Of a stretch of DNA of 15,207 nt, positions 14,126-15,207 are shown one piece after another. Position numbers and translations under genes: made by a program. The notes beneath the pieces are model-generated. The model had not been told where the DNA came from. It was given only the letters and a program-made list of their open reading frames with translations, and made no database searches. Origin of the DNA: Lachnospiraceae bacterium (GTDB lineage: Bacteria; Bacillota_A; Clostridia; Lachnospirales; Lachnospiraceae); NCBI GenBank assembly GCA_024699595.1, contig JAILPG010000317.1, positions 1 through 15,207 on the forward strand, written 5' to 3'. Each line of letters starts with the position of its first letter. Position 1 is the first letter of the stretch.

Positions 14126-15207
14126 ATGCGGACAAAACGGGGAACAAAGATTTTTGTCCTTACAGCCTTGGTCTTTTTGCAGTCTTTCGGACAACCGGCA
14201 AGTGTTTTATCTGCCACGCTTACCAATGATCTGATCGAGAGCAGCGAAAAGGAAAGGGAGTCGGCGGAACAGAGCAGAAACGCTCTTCAATCCGGACTAA
14301 CCAATGTAAAATCACTGATTAGCAGTCTGGAGAAGCAGAAGGACGATCTCGAGAGCTTTATAACCGAACTGGATATGGATCTTGCGGCCATTAACGAAAA
14401 GATAGCCGCCCTTAATACGCAGATCGGGGAAAAAGAAGAAGAGATAAAGCGGACAACCGAGGAACTGAGCGAGGCTGAAGCGACGGAAGCCCATCAGTAT
14501 GATCTGATGAAAAAAAGGATCAAATACATGTATGAGAGGGGAAATCAGGGGAGCCTTGAGCTTCTTCTTTCTGCGGATTCTTTTGCGGATTTTCTTAATA
14601 AAGCCGAGTTTATCGCAAAGCTTTCGGAATATGACAGACAGCTTCTTGACCGTTATATAGAAGCAAAAAATGATACTGCGGCAAAAAAAGAGATGCTCGA
14701 AGAGCAGAATGCCGAGCTTCTGACCATAAAAGACGGGTTATCAAACGAGCAGGAAGCGATGCAGACGCTTATAACCCACAAGGAAGCCGAGATCACGACC
14801 TATGAGGCCGATATTACCAACAAGGAAGCGGCCGTAAGGGAATATGAAGCCGAGATCGCTGCCCAGAACCAGCTGATAAAGGATCTGGAAGCAACAATCC
14901 TTGCCGAGAAGAAGAGGCTTCTTGAAGAAAACAGGAAAGCGATAGTCTATGACGGAGGCAAGTTTGCATGGCCTGCCCCGGGCTATACAAGAATATCCGA
15001 TGACTACGGGATGAGGATGCATCCGATACTCGGAGTGGAAAAGTTCCACAATGGTGTCGATATGGCAGCACCTTCCGGCTCACCGATACTTGCGGCATAT
15101 GACGGGGAAGTTGTTGCGGCTGACTACTCATCATCCATGGGAAATTATGCTATGATAGACCATGGTGACGGATTGTATACGATATACATGCATGCATCTA
15201 CGATCGG
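14126..15207 (+). CDS. secreted coiled-coil M23 peptidase, likely FtsEX-controlled; 3' end cut by window
   Basis: 360 residues are visible and the frame is still open. A signal peptide (basic MRTKRGTK, hydrophobic core, likely cut after VLSA at 30) leads to a long coiled coil at about 33-272. It contains the KYMYERGNQGSLELLLSADSFADFL segment (133-157), characteristic of PcsB/EnvC-type partners of FtsX. From about 279 an M23 (LytM) domain starts: YGMRMHPILG (294-303), H308-x-x-x-D312 zinc ligands and H356. The closing HxH lies past the window edge. M23 peptidases cut peptidoglycan peptide cross-bridges. E. coli EnvC has lost its zinc residues and acts as an amidase activator, whereas those visible here are intact, so this may be an active enzyme. 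ATG 14126 follows GAGGGG with 7 nt spacing. Confidence 0.92.
   Translation, partial: MRTKRGTKIFVLTALVFLQSFGQPASVLSATLTNDLIESSEKERESAEQSRNALQSGLTNVKSLISSLEKQKDDLESFITELDMDLAAINEKIAALNTQIGEKEEEIKRTTEELSEAEATEAHQYDLMKKRIKYMYERGNQGSLELLLSADSFADFLNKAEFIAKLSEYDRQLLDRYIEAKNDTAAKKEMLEEQNAELLTIKDGLSNEQEAMQTLITHKEAEITTYEADITNKEAAVREYEAEIAAQNQLIKDLEATILAEKKRLLEENRKAIVYDGGKFAWPAPGYTRISDDYGMRMHPILGVEKFHNGVDMAAPSGSPILAAYDGEVVAADYSSSMGNYAMIDHGDGLYTIYMHASTI

Noticed and set aside
1..15207. Phage-defence or toxin-antitoxin system, CRISPR array or mobile element
   Set aside because: I looked for repeats with spacers, transposase or integrase motifs and small toxin/antitoxin pairs, and found none. The CPBP (Abi-family) protease alone is not evidence of phage defence.

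Overview
The window looks like a chromosomal segment from a low-to-moderate GC Firmicute, most likely a Clostridia member of the Lachnospiraceae type (Butyrivibrio/Roseburia-like). The reasons are strong GGAGG-type ribosome binding sites, short rho-independent terminators with T tracts, TTGACA/TATAAT-like promoters, a YjfB-type motility peptide, a CvfB/YitL homologue and an ftsE-ftsX-M23 peptidase cluster. The genus is inference. I see no rRNA, tRNA, CRISPR array, insertion sequence or prophage gene.

Left part (1-3952): three genes on the + strand form one tightly coupled unit. Two tandem paralogous B12-binding radical SAM proteins (the first cut by the left edge) overlap by 44 nt, and the second overlaps a two-domain GNAT-like protein by ATGA. 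After the last stop come about 170 nt with several possible RNA helices, then a strong bidirectional terminator. This is the part of the window most likely to encode an uncharacterised pathway; its substrate cannot be read from the sequence.

Middle (4012-7715): an unrecognised soluble protein on the - strand; then, on the + strand, an SDR oxidoreductase (gluconate 5-dehydrogenase-like) with a good promoter, a hairpin-bearing leader and its own terminator; an NhaC-family Na+/H+ antiporter; and a monocistronic 58-residue YjfB-type peptide with a housekeeping promoter, a possible flagellar sigma promoter upstream, and a terminator.

Minus-strand operon (11155 down to 7752): a GT39/PMT-like membrane glycosyltransferase, the S1-domain protein CvfB and a CPBP-family membrane protease with an unusual acidic tail. 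They read in this order, with a 43-nt gap and then an 8-nt overlap, and end at the bidirectional terminator at 7681-7715.

Right part (11156-15207): a divergent control region of about 220 bp with promoters on both strands, short phased repeats and a small palindrome. It is followed by a CdaR/PucR-type regulator and then ftsE, ftsX and a secreted coiled-coil M23 peptidase cut by the right edge. FtsEX is a membrane ABC-type complex that controls a periplasmic or extracellular peptidoglycan hydrolase during division; here the hydrolase candidate is the next gene, with visible metal-binding residues intact.
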